Origin: DYRB01 sp963802205 | GTDB lineage: Bacteria; Pseudomonadota; Gammaproteobacteria; Chromatiales; Chromatiaceae | Assembly (NCBI GenBank): GCA_963802205.1 | Contig: CAWDHW010000021.1 | Coordinates: 13,188-77,187, forward strand | Direction of reading: 5' to 3' | Length of the DNA stretch: 64,000 nucleotides | Shown here: positions 1 through 8,395 of the stretch, piece after piece | How the letters are laid out: each line of letters begins with the position of its first letter | Position numbering within the stretch: the first letter of the stretch is position 1 | Translations under genes and position numbers: made by a program | The notes under the pieces: generated by a model | Database searches by the model: none | Told to the model about the DNA's origin: nothing | What the model saw: only the letters and a program-made list of their open reading frames with translations

Positions 1-157
1 CCATGTCGTTGATCATCCGGACAATGTCCTCGATCTGCTCGGGCTCGACGATGCCGGGCGGGAGGTGATCGTTGACCTCACTGTAGGTCAAGAAGCCTTG
101 CTCCTTGCCTTTTGCGATGAGTTGCTTCAGTTGAGTCTGTGGCTGTTCTTGATCCAT
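1..157 (-). CDS. rpoD: RNA polymerase sigma-70 factor RpoD, N-terminal fragment
   Basis: The first 52 codons of the housekeeping sigma factor are present; the rest lies beyond the window edge. The start reads MDQEQPQTQLKQLIAKGKEQ and continues into a GFLTYSEVNDHLP stretch, the region 1.1 sequence typical of gammaproteobacterial RpoD. It lies downstream of dnaG on the same strand, which is the classic order of the macromolecular synthesis operon (rpsU-dnaG-rpoD). The gap to dnaG is 77 bases with no obvious terminator. Identification rests on the N-terminus and context only. Confidence 0.9.
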   Translation of the reverse strand, partial: MDQEQPQTQLKQLIAKGKEQGFLTYSEVNDHLPPGIVEPEQIEDIVRMINDM

Positions 158-234
158 GGGATACCTTGCAGCCGCCGGCGGGCGAGTGGATTAAGGGAAA
201 ACTACGTATGTTAGCCGATATTCGGCGTTAGGCT

Positions 235-2019
235 CTAATCGGCGATGCTACCGCCCGATTCGGACTCGCCCGGTGGAGGAGTCAAGGCGGCCCGCAGGCG
301 GCGCTTGTCTTCCTCACTCCACTGCGAGGGGCTCAGGCGATTGAGCAACCCCTGGCGCTCTGTCGCGGCTACCTGCGCATTGAGGGCCGCCAGTGCCCCC
401 ACAAACTCTGGCTCGACCCCGGTGGGTGGGATGTGCCGCAACAGGGCAGGGTCCGCCAGGCGATCCAGGTGGGCGGAGTCCGGCGTGTCACGCCACCGCT
501 CCATCAGCGCGCCAGCGCTTAAATGTGGCCGGATGGACAAGGCGTCAAGGATGCCAGCCAGAAGCGGGGTTCCAGGGTTGTCCTGTCGCCGCCAGTGGTC
601 CGGCACCCGAGCCGCTGCCGCGGCAACGCTCGGGTACTGTAGCAGCAGGGCGATGGCCAGCCGCAGCGGGGTGAGTGGAGCCTGACGCGCCTGGCGCCCG
701 GACCTGGGCCGGATCGGCGCCTGCCGCGGAGCGGGCGTCGCAGGGGCCAACCCGAGGGCGGCGATCCCCACCACGGCGGCCAGGCGGGCTGTGAGCATCT
801 CCCGCAGCAGGCCTTGGGGGACCTTGGCGATGAACGGCTCGGCCAGGCTCGCCAGGCGCGCGCGACCATCCAGGGTGTCCATATCGACCTCGGCGCTGAG
901 GTGATCGAAGAGGCATTCCGACAGGGGCATGGCGGTGCGCACCCGAGCCTCGAAGGCCGCGGCGCCCTCCTTGCGGACCAGGGTGTCGGGGTCCTCGCCG
1001 TCCGGGAGGAAAAGAAAGCGGATCTCCTGGCGGCCCGTGGCCAGGGGCAGGCAGGTCTGCAGGGCCTTCCATGCGGCGTCGCGCCCGGCACGGTCGCCAT
1101 CGAAGGCGAAGGTGACCCCGGGGGCACTGGTGAGCAGGCGTTGCAGGTGGTCGGGTGTCGTGGCGGTCCCGAGTGTGGCGACCGCGTAGGGGATGCCGGA
1201 CTGGGCCAGGGCGATGACGTCCATATAGCCCTCGACCACCAGGATCCGCTGGAGTTGGCGGCTCGCCTGTTGGGCCTCGTAGAAGCCATAGAGCTCGCGG
1301 CCCTTGTGGAAAAGGGGCGTTTCAGGGGAGTTGAGGTACTTCGGTTTGTGGTCCCCCAATACTCGTCCGCCAAAGCCGATGACGCGCCCGCGCCGGTCCC
1401 GGATGGGGAACATAATGCGGTCGCGGAAGCGGTCGTAGCGCTTGCCGTCCTGCTCCACGACCAGCCCGACCTCGATCAGGCGCTCGCGCGCGCTGGCTCC
1501 CTCGCCCAGATTGCGCAGGACCAGATCCCACTCCGGCGGGGCGAAGCCTACCCCGAAGCGGCCGGCGATCTCGCCGGTCAGGCCGCGGGCCTTCAGGTAG
1601 TCGATGGCACGGCCGGCTTGCGGGTGCTCGCGCAATTGCCGCCGATATAGGGCGGCTGCCTCGGCCAGGATGCCAAACAGGGGCTTGAGGTCTGGGCCTG
1701 GGTGCTGGCCCTCTGAGGCGGGGACTTCCAGGCCGGCACGCTGGCACAGTTCCTCGACGGCATCGAGGAAGCCCATGTGCTCGTACTCCATGAGAAAGCC
1801 GATGGCGCTGCCATGGGCGCCACAGCCAAAGCAGTGGTAGAACTGCTTTTCGCGGCTTACGGTGAAGGAGGGGGTCTTCTCGTCGTGAAAGGGGCAGCAC
1901 GCCTGATAGTCGCGCCCCGCCTTACGCAGCGGCACGCGACCGTTGATCAACTCTACGATGTCGGTCCTTGCCAGGACATCGTCGATGAATTCAGGGGGAG
2001 TCTGCCGGCCATGGGGCAA
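235..2019 (-). CDS. dnaG: DNA primase DnaG
   Basis: Primase makes the RNA primers for replication. The N-terminal CHC2 zinc-binding domain is visible at about residues 38-62 (ACCPFHDEKTPSF ... FYHCFGCGAHG). The TOPRIM catalytic core follows at about 255-335, with VVEGYMD and FAFDGDRAGRDAA carrying the acidic metal ligands. The last 150 residues form the DnaB-binding region. Length (about 594 residues) is near the 581 of E. coli. The open frame begins at a TTG at 2019. The family N-terminus MAGR-(I/L)-P is encoded one frame away from an ATG at 2012-2010; adding one C to the CCCCC run (1994-1998) would give MAGRLPPEFIDD in frame. The true start may therefore be 2012 with a missing base in this sequence. 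It sits between yqeY and rpoD in the macromolecular synthesis operon. Confidence 0.97.
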   Translation of the reverse strand: MPHGRQTPPEFIDDVLARTDIVELINGRVPLRKAGRDYQACCPFHDEKTPSFTVSREKQFYHCFGCGAHGSAIGFLMEYEHMGFLDAVEELCQRAGLEVPASEGQHPGPDLKPLFGILAEAAALYRRQLREHPQAGRAIDYLKARGLTGEIAGRFGVGFAPPEWDLVLRNLGEGASARERLIEVGLVVEQDGKRYDRFRDRIMFPIRDRRGRVIGFGGRVLGDHKPKYLNSPETPLFHKGRELYGFYEAQQASRQLQRILVVEGYMDVIALAQSGIPYAVATLGTATTPDHLQRLLTSAPGVTFAFDGDRAGRDAAWKALQTCLPLATGRQEIRFLFLPDGEDPDTLVRKEGAAAFEARVRTAMPLSECLFDHLSAEVDMDTLDGRARLASLAEPFIAKVPQGLLREMLTARLAAVVGIAALGLAPATPAPRQAPIRPRSGRQARQAPLTPLRLAIALLLQYPSVAAAAARVPDHWRRQDNPGTPLLAGILDALSIRPHLSAGALMERWRDTPDSAHLDRLADPALLRHIPPTGVEPEFVGALAALNAQVAATERQGLLNRLSPSQWSEEDKRRLRAALTPPPGESESGGSIAD

Positions 2020-2062
2020 AGCTAGCAGAAGACGGGCGGATTGCAGGCGGTTCGACCTCGAG

Positions 2063-2506
2063 TCAGGCCCCGAGGCGCTGCTTGATCAGGGCGCTGATCG
2101 CGCCCATGTCGGCCCGGCCCTGGGCCTGGGGCCGGATCTGGGCCATGACCTTGCTCATGTCCTTCATACCGGCGGCGCCCGTGGCGGCGATGGCGGCATC
2201 GATCAGGGCCGCGATCTCGGCCTCGGTCAGGGCTTGGGGAAGGTAGCCCTGGCAGACCTCGATCTCGTAGCGCTCGACCTCGGCTAAGTCCTCTCGCCCG
2301 GCGGCCGAGTACTGGCCGACCGAGTCGCGGCGCTGTTTGACCATTTTGTCGAGTACAGCCAACACTTGCGTGTCGTCGAGCTCGATGCGCTCATCGACCT
2401 CGCGCTGCTGAATCGCCGCAAGGATAAGACGAACCACCCCCAAGCGGCGCTTGTCGCCCGCCTTAAGGGCGTTCTTCATGTCGTCCTTGATGTGTTGCTT
2501 GAGCAT
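2063..2506 (-). CDS. yqeY: GatB/YqeY-domain protein
   Basis: This 147-residue protein matches the YqeY family in length and layout. It has an N-terminal segment of the type LKQHIKDDMKNALKAGDK, a charged central helix, and the C-terminal domain shared with the tail of the amidotransferase subunit GatB (GYLPQALTEAEIAALID ... MSKVMAQIRP). YqeY proteins are thought to bind tRNA or assist amidotransferase-like functions, but their role is not settled. It lies between rpsU and dnaG, a common arrangement in gammaproteobacteria, and is probably cotranscribed with both. Confidence 0.9.
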   Translation of the reverse strand: MLKQHIKDDMKNALKAGDKRRLGVVRLILAAIQQREVDERIELDDTQVLAVLDKMVKQRRDSVGQYSAAGREDLAEVERYEIEVCQGYLPQALTEAEIAALIDAAIAATGAAGMKDMSKVMAQIRPQAQGRADMGAISALIKQRLGA

Positions 2507-2606
2507 CGCCAGGTTGTCTCGGTGGTGTGCTGGGCGGCGCCGCGTACAGCGGGCGCTGGGCGCCCGGCCTGCCGACGCCGGCGAGCCGAGTGCAGGTAAC
2601 GACTGC

Positions 2607-2822
2607 CTAGAACGGACGCTCCCAGCGGCGGCTCTCGCGGGAAAGCTTCTTGTGGTGACGCTTCACGGCGGCGGCCTTCTTGCGCTTGCGCTCGGAGGTG
2701 GGCTTCTCATAGAACTCCCGGCGACGAACCTCCGCGAGGACCCCCGCCTTTTCGCAGGAGCGCTTGAACCGACGCATCGCGACTTCGAAGGGTTCGTTCT
2801 CTTTGATCCGGACGCTGGGCAT
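2607..2822 (-). CDS. rpsU: 30S ribosomal protein bS21
   Basis: A 71-residue basic protein starting MPSVRIKENEPFEVAMRRFK, the conserved bS21 N-terminus, with the usual Arg/Lys-rich tail ending ESRRWERPF. The start at 2822 is chosen because it gives the family N-terminus; an upstream in-frame ATG at 2855 would add 11 residues with no homology. bS21 helps the small subunit in translation initiation. It is the first gene of the macromolecular synthesis operon rpsU-yqeY-dnaG-rpoD, and a sigma-70-type promoter lies about 85 bases upstream. Confidence 0.95.
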   Translation of the reverse strand: MPSVRIKENEPFEVAMRRFKRSCEKAGVLAEVRRREFYEKPTSERKRKKAAAVKRHHKKLSRESRRWERPF

Positions 2823-2907
2823 GACTGAAGGCTCTTCCTCGGGTCTTGGCCACAAAGGGCTGGGGTGGACGGGGCCGCGGACAAAAAGCGGCGTACAAAG
2901 ATCGCGC

Positions 2908-2936
2908 AGTTTACCCGGGACGGCCGCTCAGTGCAA
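2908..2936 (-). promoter_or_regulatory. Probable sigma-70 promoter of rpsU operon
   Basis: On the minus strand, TTGCAC (2936-2931) and TAAACT (2913-2908) are separated by 17 bases, in the gap upstream of rpsU. Matches to the -35 consensus are partial and the -10 is good. No other gene lies between this site and rpsU, so it is the best candidate for the main macromolecular synthesis operon promoter. Confidence 0.5.
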
Positions 2937-3139
2937 AGGTCAAGGCCACGGATAGCGATGAAGCAGAGATCCCGGTGGGAGCAACCATCTCTGTGAGGTC
3001 TGTAATCACTGGCGCCGGCCTCGCCGTGTGCGCCGCGCCTCCGATGCAGGCCACCGTCGATTGGCCATAGGCGCATCTGGCGCAGCGGCTTTTGAGTGTC
3101 CGAGGGCGTCTTCTCGCCGGGCATTCCTCGCACGGCCCA

Positions 3140-4381
3140 TCAATCCAGGATGTGGCTGACCAGTCCGTCGGCGAGCTTGGGCTCAAACCAGGTGGACTTG
3201 GGCGGCATGACCTCGCCGATGTCGGCCACCGCCATGAGGTCGGGCATGCGCGTGGGGTAGAGGGAGAAAGCGACCCGCATCTCCCCGTGATCCACCCGGA
3301 TGGTCAGGCCCTCCAGTCCGCGGATGCCGCCGACGAAGTCAATGCGGTCGTCACGCCTGGGATCGACGATGCCGAGGATGGGCTCAATCAGGTTGTCCTG
3401 GAGCAGACTGACGTCCAGTCGCGCCACAGGATCGTCCCAGGGGATGCGCGCCGGGTCCAGGGTCAAACGGTACCAGGACCCGTCCAGGTACATGCCGAAC
3501 TCCGCTGGCTGGGAGGGCTGGACGGGCTCGGATTCAAGCTCAACCTTGAAGGGGACCGCGATCCGGGCAAGGAATGCATCGGCGTCCAGCCCGTGCAGGT
3601 CGCGCACCAGCCGGTTGTAGGCCAGGATCTGCATCTCGGTGTGGGGGAAGATCACTGCGAGGAAGGTGTTGTAGGGCTCTTCCCCGGTGTGGTCCGGGTT
3701 GGCGGCCCGGCGCGCCGCAGCGACTCGGGAGGCGGCAGCGGAACGATGGTGACCGTCGGCCACATACAGGGCCCCGAGGGCCTCGAAGGCCTGGGTCAGG
3801 CCGTCGATCATGGCCCTGTCGGCCACCGGCCAGACCTCATGGCGGACCCCGTCCACGGCGGTGATATCGACCTCCGGGGCCCCGGCGGAGACCGCCGCCA
3901 GAGTGGCGTCAATGGTCTGGGTGCTCGGGTAGACGAGGAAGACCGGTCCGGTCTGAGCATTGAGGGCGTCGATCTGGCGGACGCGGTCGTCTTCCTTCAC
4001 CGGGCGCGTGAACTCGTGCTTCTTGATGCGATCTGCGTCGTAGGCGGCCACAGAAGCAGCGGCTACCAACCCGGTCTGTACGTGCTGGCCCATGGTCAGG
4101 CGGTAGACGTAGTACCGGTCGCCGGGGTCCCGCAGGAGTATGCCCTCGGCGATCATCAGCTCCAGATTTTCCCTGCCCTTGCCGTAGACCTCAGGGGAAT
4201 AGGGGTCGATTCCCTTAGGCAGATCGACCTCGGGGCGGGAGATGTGCAGGAAGCTCCAGGGGCGCCCATCCACCATGATGCGTGCCTCGCTGGCGCTCAC
4301 CACATCGTAGGGTGGGGCGGCGACGTTCTCGGCGCGGTTGGGGGCCGGGCGTAGGCCGGCGAAGGGCTTGATCAGGGACAT
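3140..4381 (-). CDS. DUF1015 family protein
   Basis: A 413-residue cytoplasmic protein with the N-terminus MSLIKPFAGLRPAP and AAPPYDVVSASEA, hallmarks of the DUF1015 family, plus a central VADGHHRSAAASR motif. The biochemical role of the family is unknown; members are often near serine or phosphoglycerate metabolism genes, which is not the case here. The start at 4381 is preferred over an upstream in-frame ATG (4489) because it gives the family N-terminus. The gene stands alone between rpsU and the binding-protein gene. Confidence 0.9.
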   Translation of the reverse strand: MSLIKPFAGLRPAPNRAENVAAPPYDVVSASEARIMVDGRPWSFLHISRPEVDLPKGIDPYSPEVYGKGRENLELMIAEGILLRDPGDRYYVYRLTMGQHVQTGLVAAASVAAYDADRIKKHEFTRPVKEDDRVRQIDALNAQTGPVFLVYPSTQTIDATLAAVSAGAPEVDITAVDGVRHEVWPVADRAMIDGLTQAFEALGALYVADGHHRSAAASRVAAARRAANPDHTGEEPYNTFLAVIFPHTEMQILAYNRLVRDLHGLDADAFLARIAVPFKVELESEPVQPSQPAEFGMYLDGSWYRLTLDPARIPWDDPVARLDVSLLQDNLIEPILGIVDPRRDDRIDFVGGIRGLEGLTIRVDHGEMRVAFSLYPTRMPDLMAVADIGEVMPPKSTWFEPKLADGLVSHILD

Positions 4382-4513
4382 GGGCGATACTCCGCGGTCA
4401 GACTCCGGGTGCGGGGGCGCGGGCAGGCCCCCTTGGGTGCTTCCATCTGGAAAGGACAGTTCGAGCCGCAAACAAGCGCGACTGGACACAAATAGAACAG
4501 CGACCTGGGGCCC

Positions 4514-5530
4514 TCAGCGTGTTGGCGGGGAGTAGAGGATGCCTCCATCGCGCCACAGGGCATTGAGCCCACGCTTGATCTTGAGGGGGGACTGGTCGCC
4601 TAAGTTGCGGTCGAAGACCTCGGCGTAGTTGCCCACCTGCTTGACGATGCGCCAGCTCCAGCCGGGCTCCAGGCCGAGCATGCCGGCGCTCTGCCCATCG
4701 ACATCGAGCAGGCGGCGAACCTCCTCGGTCTTGGCCAGTTGGCGGACGGCATCGGCATTGGCGGAGCTCACCCCGGTCTCCTCGGCGTTGATCATGACGA
4801 AGAGGGTCCAGCGCACGATGTCGAACCAGGTTTGATCGCCCCTGCGCACCGCCGGGCTCAGGGGCTCCTTGGAGATGACCTCCGGGAGTATGCGCTGGGC
4901 GTGGGCCTCGCCCATTTCTGCGCGCAGGGAGTGCAATTGGGAGTGGTCGCCGGTGATGGCGTCGCACTTACCGGCCAGGTAGGCCTCCTTTGAGGCGTTG
5001 GCGTCTTTGGTCAGGACCAGCTCCAGTTGCATCCGGTTGCGAGTGAAGAAGGCTTCGGCGTTGGCAGGGCTGGTGCTGTCCTCGATGGCGCAGACCTTTT
5101 TGCGGTTCAGTTCCACCGCACTGAGGATGTTGCTGCCGCGGGGGACCATGAAGCCCTGGCCGTCGTGGTAGAGAATGCCGACGAAGGCCATCCCCAGATC
5201 GAGGTCGCGGGACAGGGTCCAGGTGGTGTTGCGCGAGAGCAGGTCCACCTCGCCCTCGCGCAGGGCGTCGAAGCGGTCAGAGTTGTTCAGCGGCACGAAG
5301 GTGACCTTGTCAGCATTGCCCAGGACCGCCGCGGCCACCGCCCGGCAGAAGTCTACATCCAGGCCGGTCCAGAGCCCGGCGGCGTCCTTGTGGGAGAGCC
5401 CGGGAACTTCGCCGTTCACCCCGCAGCGCAGGGTGCCGCGGGCGCGGACGTCATCCAGGGTCGCAGCCCCGGCCTGGGTCAGGAAACCGATCAGGACGAG
5501 GCTGGCGGACCAGAGGGTGAGAGGGCGCAT
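4514..5530 (-). CDS. Polar amino-acid ABC transporter substrate-binding protein (AapJ/BztA type)
   Basis: A 338-residue periplasmic binding protein. It has a Sec signal peptide (about residues 1-22, ending QAGA|A), followed by TLDDVRARGTLRCGVNGEVPG, typical of general L-amino-acid binding proteins. FVPLNNSDRFDALREGEVDLLSRN is the conserved ligand-binding segment. Length fits the AapJ group (about 340). Normally it precedes permease and ATPase genes (aapQMP); none is found within several kilobases, so it is an orphan subunit that would have to use a transporter encoded elsewhere. Confidence 0.88.
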   Translation of the reverse strand: MRPLTLWSASLVLIGFLTQAGAATLDDVRARGTLRCGVNGEVPGLSHKDAAGLWTGLDVDFCRAVAAAVLGNADKVTFVPLNNSDRFDALREGEVDLLSRNTTWTLSRDLDLGMAFVGILYHDGQGFMVPRGSNILSAVELNRKKVCAIEDSTSPANAEAFFTRNRMQLELVLTKDANASKEAYLAGKCDAITGDHSQLHSLRAEMGEAHAQRILPEVISKEPLSPAVRRGDQTWFDIVRWTLFVMINAEETGVSSANADAVRQLAKTEEVRRLLDVDGQSAGMLGLEPGWSWRIVKQVGNYAEVFDRNLGDQSPLKIKRGLNALWRDGGILYSPPTR

Positions 5531-5594
5531 CGGTGGGTCTCCTGGAAGGGGCTGGTTGGGCTCGACGCTGGGGCGGCGGTTGGCGCGGCAGCCG

Positions 5595-5939
5595 CTACCA
5601 GCTCAGCAGGGCCCATTGCGGGACATTACTCGCGTTGTGGGTCTCGCCGCGGTGCCAGGCCATGTCCCCGGAGCCGTCCTCATCCACCAAATAATACGGG
5701 GCGCCGACAGCGGGGGTGACCTTGACCTGATAGGTGCGGTGGTTGACCTGGTACTCCTGGACCGTGGCGCCTGGCTGCTCGCGCACCGTAACAGTGGGCT
5801 CCAGGTCCGAGTCGCCCACCGACAGGTCCAGCACGGCGCCGTCCAGGACAGGGGCAACACCGAGCCCGATCGTCAGGGCCAGGGCCAGAGTCGGAGCTGT
5901 GACGAAGCGGGACAACAGGGATGGGTTGGGCTTTGGCAT
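5595..5939 (-). CDS. DUF2782 family exported protein
   Basis: A 114-residue protein with a hydrophobic N-terminal export signal (about residues 10-33). A compact domain follows, containing VREQPGATVQEYQVN, TYQVKVTPAVGAPYYLVDEDGSG and an aromatic end, the DUF2782 pattern of gammaproteobacteria. Function is unknown. It is divergently placed from dsbB, and the 64-base gap to the downstream binding-protein gene does not by itself show an operon. Confidence 0.8.
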   Translation of the reverse strand: MPKPNPSLLSRFVTAPTLALALTIGLGVAPVLDGAVLDLSVGDSDLEPTVTVREQPGATVQEYQVNHRTYQVKVTPAVGAPYYLVDEDGSGDMAWHRGETHNASNVPQWALLSW

Positions 5940-6181
5940 CGGGCGGACATTGGTTGGGCGGCGCGGCGCGGCTATGGTAGCAGGAAGGCAGCGGGTCGGC
6001 GCGGGGTGACCGATGGACCGCTGCCCTGGGAGCGGGCGGGCAGACGGGCCATCGTTTCGGCTGGGATTCCCGGAACCTGGCCACGCAATGATACCCTTGC
6101 CAACGCAGTGCGCCTTCCCGTTTCGTCAGGCGCCGGACCGCGTATCGCCGCCATTGACAGGCCCCATTGGATGCCAGCGCC

Positions 6182-6685
6182 ATGATCGCCATCACACCTC
6201 GCACCATCTGGTTCGCCCAAGCGGCGGGCTGCGCCGGCTTGGCCATCGCCAGCCTGGTCCTGACCGTCTGGCTGGACTTGCACCCCTGTCATCTGTGTAT
6301 CTTCCAGCGCCTGTTGTTCATGCTCATCGCCATCCTGGCCCTGGTTGCGGCACTCCTGGTCAGCCCGGGAGGCCGGCGCCTTCCGGGCGTGCTGGTCCTT
6401 GGCCTCGCGGGTCTGGGTATCGCCACTGCTGTTTATCAGACCTGGCTCCAGGCACAGCCACCGGGCTCCATCTCCTGCGTCGGCGGTCAGCCCGGTCTGA
6501 TCGAACAAATGGTGGAATGGCTCGGGCAACAGGTACCTTCCCTGTTCCTCGCTACCGGCTTCTGCGAGGAGGCAGAGCTGGTTATCTTTGGCCTTTCCCT
6601 TGCCCACTGGGCTCTGTTGAGCTTTACCGCTTGTCTCATGTCGGCGGCCTGGGCCCTCTTGGCTGACCGCCGCACGGGCCACTGA
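6182..6685 (+). CDS. dsbB: Disulfide bond formation protein DsbB
   Basis: An inner-membrane quinone reductase that reoxidises DsbA. About 167 residues with four hydrophobic segments. The first cysteine pair is in LHPCHLCIFQR (CxxC, residues about 34-37). The second periplasmic loop holds SCVGGQPG and TGFCEE, the second redox pair. The first ATG is at 6182; an upstream TTG at 6167 would add five residues and neither has a strong ribosome-binding site. The gene for its partner DsbA starts 33 bases downstream, so both are probably cotranscribed. Confidence 0.92.
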   Translation: MIAITPRTIWFAQAAGCAGLAIASLVLTVWLDLHPCHLCIFQRLLFMLIAILALVAALLVSPGGRRLPGVLVLGLAGLGIATAVYQTWLQAQPPGSISCVGGQPGLIEQMVEWLGQQVPSLFLATGFCEEAELVIFGLSLAHWALLSFTACLMSAAWALLADRRTGH

Positions 6686-6718
6686 TCCGCCCGCATCCCA
6701 TTCTGACCGGAGATCCCT

Positions 6719-7408
6719 ATGCCCTTGACCCGCCGTCGCTTCGAGCAGTTGCTTCTGGGTGCCCTCTGCGCGACTTTACAGCCGGGCACTGCCACCGCCG
6801 ATCTGGTCCAGGGTCGGGATTGGCGCCCCATTACCCCTCCCCAACCCAGCGGCGTCCCCGGCAAGATCGAGGTCTTGGAGTTTTTCTCCTACGGGTGCCC
6901 CCATTGCGGCGACCTCAACCCGTTGATCGCCCCCTGGGTGGCGCACCTGCCGGAGGACCTGGTCTTCCGTCGCATGCCGGTCTCCTTTGGACGTGCCGCC
7001 TGGGCCAACCTGGGCCGGCTCTATTTCAGTCTGGACCTGATGGGGGAACTGACGCGCCTGGATCAGGCGGTGTTCGATGCCATCCATCGAGAGCGGCTCA
7101 GCCTGTTCACCGAGCCTGCCATCCGCGATTGGGTGATCAAGCAGGGGGTCGATATCGCGGCCTTCCAGGCCGCGTTCGACTCCTTCGATGTCAACACGCG
7201 CCTGAAGCGCAGTGACCAAATGGCGCAGAACTACGCAGTGGACCGGGTTCCCATGATCGCTGTGGATGGGCGTTACGCGGTGACCGGGCTCGGTGCGAAA
7301 GGCCTGCCGGAGTTGCTGCGCATTGCCGATGAACTGACCGGGATGGCACGGGAGCAGCGGGCCGGAGCGTCGGCGAACCCCGCCGCCCAGGTCGCGAGCG
7401 ACTCGTGA
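6719..7408 (+). CDS. dsbA: Thiol:disulfide interchange protein DsbA
   Basis: Periplasmic dithiol oxidase of 229 residues. An N-terminal signal peptide (about 1-25) precedes a thioredoxin fold with the active site FFSYGCPHCGDLNP (CPHC, the DsbA signature) and a cis-proline loop near DRVPMIAVDGRYAV. A GGAGA sequence lies 5-9 bases before the ATG. It follows dsbB directly and its stop codon overlaps the GTG start of crcB by four bases (GTGA), indicating translational coupling. Confidence 0.94.
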   Translation: MPLTRRRFEQLLLGALCATLQPGTATADLVQGRDWRPITPPQPSGVPGKIEVLEFFSYGCPHCGDLNPLIAPWVAHLPEDLVFRRMPVSFGRAAWANLGRLYFSLDLMGELTRLDQAVFDAIHRERLSLFTEPAIRDWVIKQGVDIAAFQAAFDSFDVNTRLKRSDQMAQNYAVDRVPMIAVDGRYAVTGLGAKGLPELLRIADELTGMAREQRAGASANPAAQVASDS

Positions 7409-7794
7409 GTCTGATCGCCGCCGTGGCGGTCTTTGTCGGTGCTGGCCTGGGCGCCTTGCTACGCTGGGGCCTGGGGGCACGCCTGAATCCCGTCTTTCCT
7501 ACCCTACCGCTGGGGACCCTGGCCGCCAATCTCCTGGGTGGACTCCTGGTTGGCGTCGCTGTGGCCTGGTTCGGCCGGCATTCGGGTGTCCCACCGGAGT
7601 GGCGCCTTTTTCTCATCACCGGCTTTCTGGGTGGCCTTACGACCTTCTCGACCTTCTCGGCGGAGGTCGTCACCCTACTGGCTCGGGGCGAGTACGCCTG
7701 GGGTCTGGCCGCAGCGAGCGCCCATCTGGCCGGTTCCCTGACCCTGACGGCCCTGGGTATTGCCCTAGCCCACCTGGCTATGGCCCGACTCTGA
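7405..7794 (+). CDS. crcB: Fluoride ion channel CrcB/FluC
   Basis: A 129-residue protein with four hydrophobic segments. GAGLGALLRWGLG near the N-terminus, NLLGGLLVG, and the GGLTTFSTFSAEV motif (phenylalanine box lining the fluoride pore) identify FluC/CrcB, which exports toxic fluoride as a dual-topology dimer. The start is a GTG overlapping the dsbA stop. A DUF190 gene follows, a known pairing. No fluoride riboswitch was recognised upstream. Confidence 0.93.
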   Translation: MSLIAAVAVFVGAGLGALLRWGLGARLNPVFPTLPLGTLAANLLGGLLVGVAVAWFGRHSGVPPEWRLFLITGFLGGLTTFSTFSAEVVTLLARGEYAWGLAAASAHLAGSLTLTALGIALAHLAMARL

Positions 7795-7841
7795 TCCTAT
7801 TCCGACCTGGTCAGGTCCGGGTCACCCACAGGACCCAAAAC

Positions 7842-8168
7842 ATGAATGGCTGCTTTCTCAAGTTCTACGTGGCGGAAAACCGCCGTTACCACAAGCGCCT
7901 CGCCTATGAGTGGTTGTTGGAGGAGGGGAGGCGTCTTGGCCTGCACGGCGGCTCCGCCTTCCGCGCCCTGGCTGGGTTCGGTCGCCACGGGAGGCTGCAT
8001 GAGGAGCAGTTCTTCGAGTTGGCCGGCGACCTGCCGGTGGAAGTGAGCTTCGTCCTGACCCAGGACGAGGCGGACCGCTTTCTGGCCCACGTCGCCACCG
8101 AGGGGCTGAGCCTCTTCTACTTGAGGGTCCCGGTGGACTTCGGGTTTACCGACCGTCACGACGATTGA
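7842..8168 (+). CDS. DUF190 family protein
   Basis: A 108-residue soluble protein. It contains LKFYVAENRRYHKRLAYEWLLEEG, HGGSAFRALAGFGRHGRLHE and LPVEVSFVLTQDEADRFL, the DUF190 (PII-like fold) pattern. The start at 7842 is chosen because upstream codons in the same frame are a shadow of crcB. DUF190 genes are commonly coupled to crcB; a regulatory role in fluoride export is inferred from that association and the PII-like fold. Confidence 0.85.
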   Translation: MNGCFLKFYVAENRRYHKRLAYEWLLEEGRRLGLHGGSAFRALAGFGRHGRLHEEQFFELAGDLPVEVSFVLTQDEADRFLAHVATEGLSLFYLRVPVDFGFTDRHDD

Positions 8169-8308
8169 CTGGCACCGCGCTCGTGCCGGTATGCGGCAGG
8201 CGAGTACCGCCTGGGCGAGCGCCGCGGACTGTCGCTGTGCAGACTTGGCATCAGGGATGTACATGTCCGGGGTTGTCGGCGTCCTGCCGCCGCACCCTCG
8301 CGCACCCG

Positions 8309-8336
8309 AAAAAAGAGACCCCGGTGGCCCGGGGTC
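8309..8336 (-). terminator. Rho-independent terminator, minus strand
   Basis: GACCCCGG and CCGGGGTC (8317-8324 and 8329-8336) form a perfect 8-bp stem with a 4-base loop. On the minus strand it is followed by TCTTTTTT (8316-8309). In the plus direction there is no U tract, so it does not serve the DUF190 gene well. Confidence 0.75.
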
Positions 8337-8362
8337 AACAGAGAGGAGGATGCTCCAATTCG
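8309..8362 (-). ncRNA. Candidate sigma-E-dependent small RNA
   Basis: On the minus strand a GGAACTT box is followed after 16 bases by TCAGA. About six bases later a short transcript of about 54 nt would begin and end at an intrinsic terminator (8-bp GC stem, loop TGGC on the plus strand, then six U). There is no open reading frame of note. A second small stem (GGAG-CATC-CTCC) precedes the terminator. A Hfq-type envelope-stress sRNA is inferred from architecture alone; the transcription start is estimated. Confidence 0.4.
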
Positions 8363-8367
8363 GAGAG

Positions 8368-8395
8368 TCTGAGCGGTGCCGGGCAGATAAGTTCC
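8368..8395 (-). promoter_or_regulatory. Sigma-E-type promoter (GGAACTT-N16-TCAGA)
   Basis: The minus strand shows GGAACTT at 8395-8389 (full match to the RpoE -35 consensus) and TCAGA at 8372-8368 (four of five bases of TCTGA), with the preferred 16-base spacing. It lies just upstream of the terminator-ended short transcript. Confidence 0.45.

Noticed and set aside
2663..3133. 156-codon frame on the minus strand over the rpsU upstream region
   Set aside because: It overlaps rpsU out of frame, has no ribosome-binding site and no family features.
7806..7824. CTGGTCAGGTCCGG resembles the conserved core of 4.5S/SRP RNA
   Set aside because: The following GGAAGCAGCC part and the closing stem are missing; the sequence is simply the crcB-DUF190 gap.
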